Part shown: one piece after another, positions 5,915-6,389 of the stretch
How positions within the stretch are numbered: the first letter of the stretch is position 1
How the letters are laid out: each line of letters starts with the position of its first letter
From: an uncultured Selenomonadaceae bacterium
Lineage (GTDB): Bacteria; Bacillota; Negativicutes; Selenomonadales; Selenomonadaceae
Reading direction: 5' to 3'
DNA length: 6,389 bases
Assembly: GCA_905236145.1 (NCBI GenBank)
Contig: CAJOOE010000170.1
Location: forward strand, 1 to 6,389
Program-made: the position numbers and the translations under genes
The notes under the pieces: generated by a model
Seen by the model: the letters and a program-made list of their open reading frames with translations, nothing else
The model's database searches: none
Told to the model about the DNA's origin: nothing

Positions 5915-6389
5915 CGTCTGCCTCCTCCGAAATTTTCAAAGCCTCAAGACAGGCCTTTGCTTTATTCAAACATTCTTCAAATTCTTTTTCGGGAACGGAG
6001 TCCGCGACAATTCCCGCACCGCTCCGCACAAAAATTTTCCCGTTCTTCTTGTAAATAATTCTGATTGCAATTCCGGTATCCGTATTTCCGGTAAAGTCAA
6101 TGTAACCGATTGCACCGCCATAGATTCCGCGTTTGTTGTTTTCAAGTTCGCCGATAAGTTGACAGGCACGAATTTTCGGAGCGCCGGACAGAGTTCCTGC
6201 GGGAAGTACCGCCTCTATTGCGTTCAAGGCATCAAAATCGTCCTTTATTTCGCCGCGAACAACCGAGCCGATGTGCATGACGTGTGAGAATCTTTCTGTC
6301 GCGTGAAGTTTTTCGACTTGAACGCTGCCGAATTTTGAAATTTTTCCCAAATCATTTCTGCCCAAATCGACAAGCATATTATGTTCGGC
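5898..6389 (-). CDS. trpE: Anthranilate synthase component I (partial, C-terminal part)
   Basis: The last 163 codons are present; the N-terminus lies beyond the right edge. TrpE converts chorismate, with ammonia supplied by TrpG, to anthranilate and pyruvate, the committed step. The fragment covers the end of the chorismate-binding domain. AEHNMLVDLGRNDLG is residues 1-15 of the fragment. PAGTLSGAPKIRA (63-75) is the most conserved chorismate-enzyme motif. YGGAIGYI (90-97) and GAGIVADSVPEKEFEEC (124-140) complete it. The related PabB and isochorismate synthases share this fold, but LVDLGRNDLG and the operon support TrpE. The feedback-inhibition site near the N-terminus cannot be seen. The last residues are acidic and variable, and the stop overlaps the trpG start by 17 bases. 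Confidence 0.96.
   Translation of the reverse strand, partial: AEHNMLVDLGRNDLGKISKFGSVQVEKLHATERFSHVMHIGSVVRGEIKDDFDALNAIEAVLPAGTLSGAPKIRACQLIGELENNKRGIYGGAIGYIDFTGNTDTGIAIRIIYKKNGKIFVRSGAGIVADSVPEKEFEECLNKAKACLEALKISEEADDGFID
5921..5928 (-). promoter_or_regulatory. Strong ribosome binding site of trpG inside trpE
   Basis: The minus strand reads GGAGGAGG, six bases before the ATG at 5914. It is the strongest Shine-Dalgarno sequence in the window. It would let trpG be translated well in its own right, which fits the need for equal amounts of TrpE and TrpG. Confidence 0.75.

Overview
The window is a near-complete tryptophan biosynthesis operon followed by the start of an unrelated gene, all on the minus strand, so transcription runs from high to low coordinates. 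The AT-rich sequence, the GGAGG-type ribosome binding sites before every complete gene, and the trpE-G-D-C-F-B-A order with unfused trpG, trpC and trpF suggest a low-GC Firmicute-type anaerobe. The style of the secreted HAD protein makes me lean towards Negativicutes or Clostridia, but that is a weak inference and no marker gene is present to confirm it.

Layout in direction of transcription. The C-terminal part of trpE (anthranilate synthase component I) enters at the right edge (6389 to 5898). It is followed by trpG (5914-5348), trpD (5343-4324), trpC (4331-3540), trpF (3553-2951), trpB (2954-1773) and trpA (1780-1019). Adjacent genes overlap by 4 to 17 bases, except for a 4-base gap between trpG and trpD, so the operon looks translationally coupled throughout. 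Seventeen bases after the trpA stop is a strong intrinsic terminator (stem arms 961-967 and 995-1001, then a T tract). The trp promoter and any leader, attenuator or T-box lie upstream of trpE, beyond the right edge, and cannot be assessed.

Directly below the terminator is a textbook promoter (TTGACA, 16 bases, TATAAT). It drives a separate gene starting at 858, an exported haloacid dehalogenase-superfamily phosphohydrolase cut off by the left edge. It has no evident link to tryptophan synthesis. The 160-base stretch 859-1018 is the only real intergenic region and is filled by the terminator, this promoter, a short leader hairpin and a ribosome binding site.

Together the seven Trp proteins convert chorismate to tryptophan: TrpE/TrpG make anthranilate, TrpD adds phosphoribose, TrpF isomerises, TrpC closes the indole ring, and TrpA/TrpB release indole and join it to serine. 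All key motifs inspected are intact. No mobile elements, CRISPR arrays, tRNA or rRNA genes were seen. I found no previously undescribed system; the findings are small-scale points on regulation, residue variation and composition.
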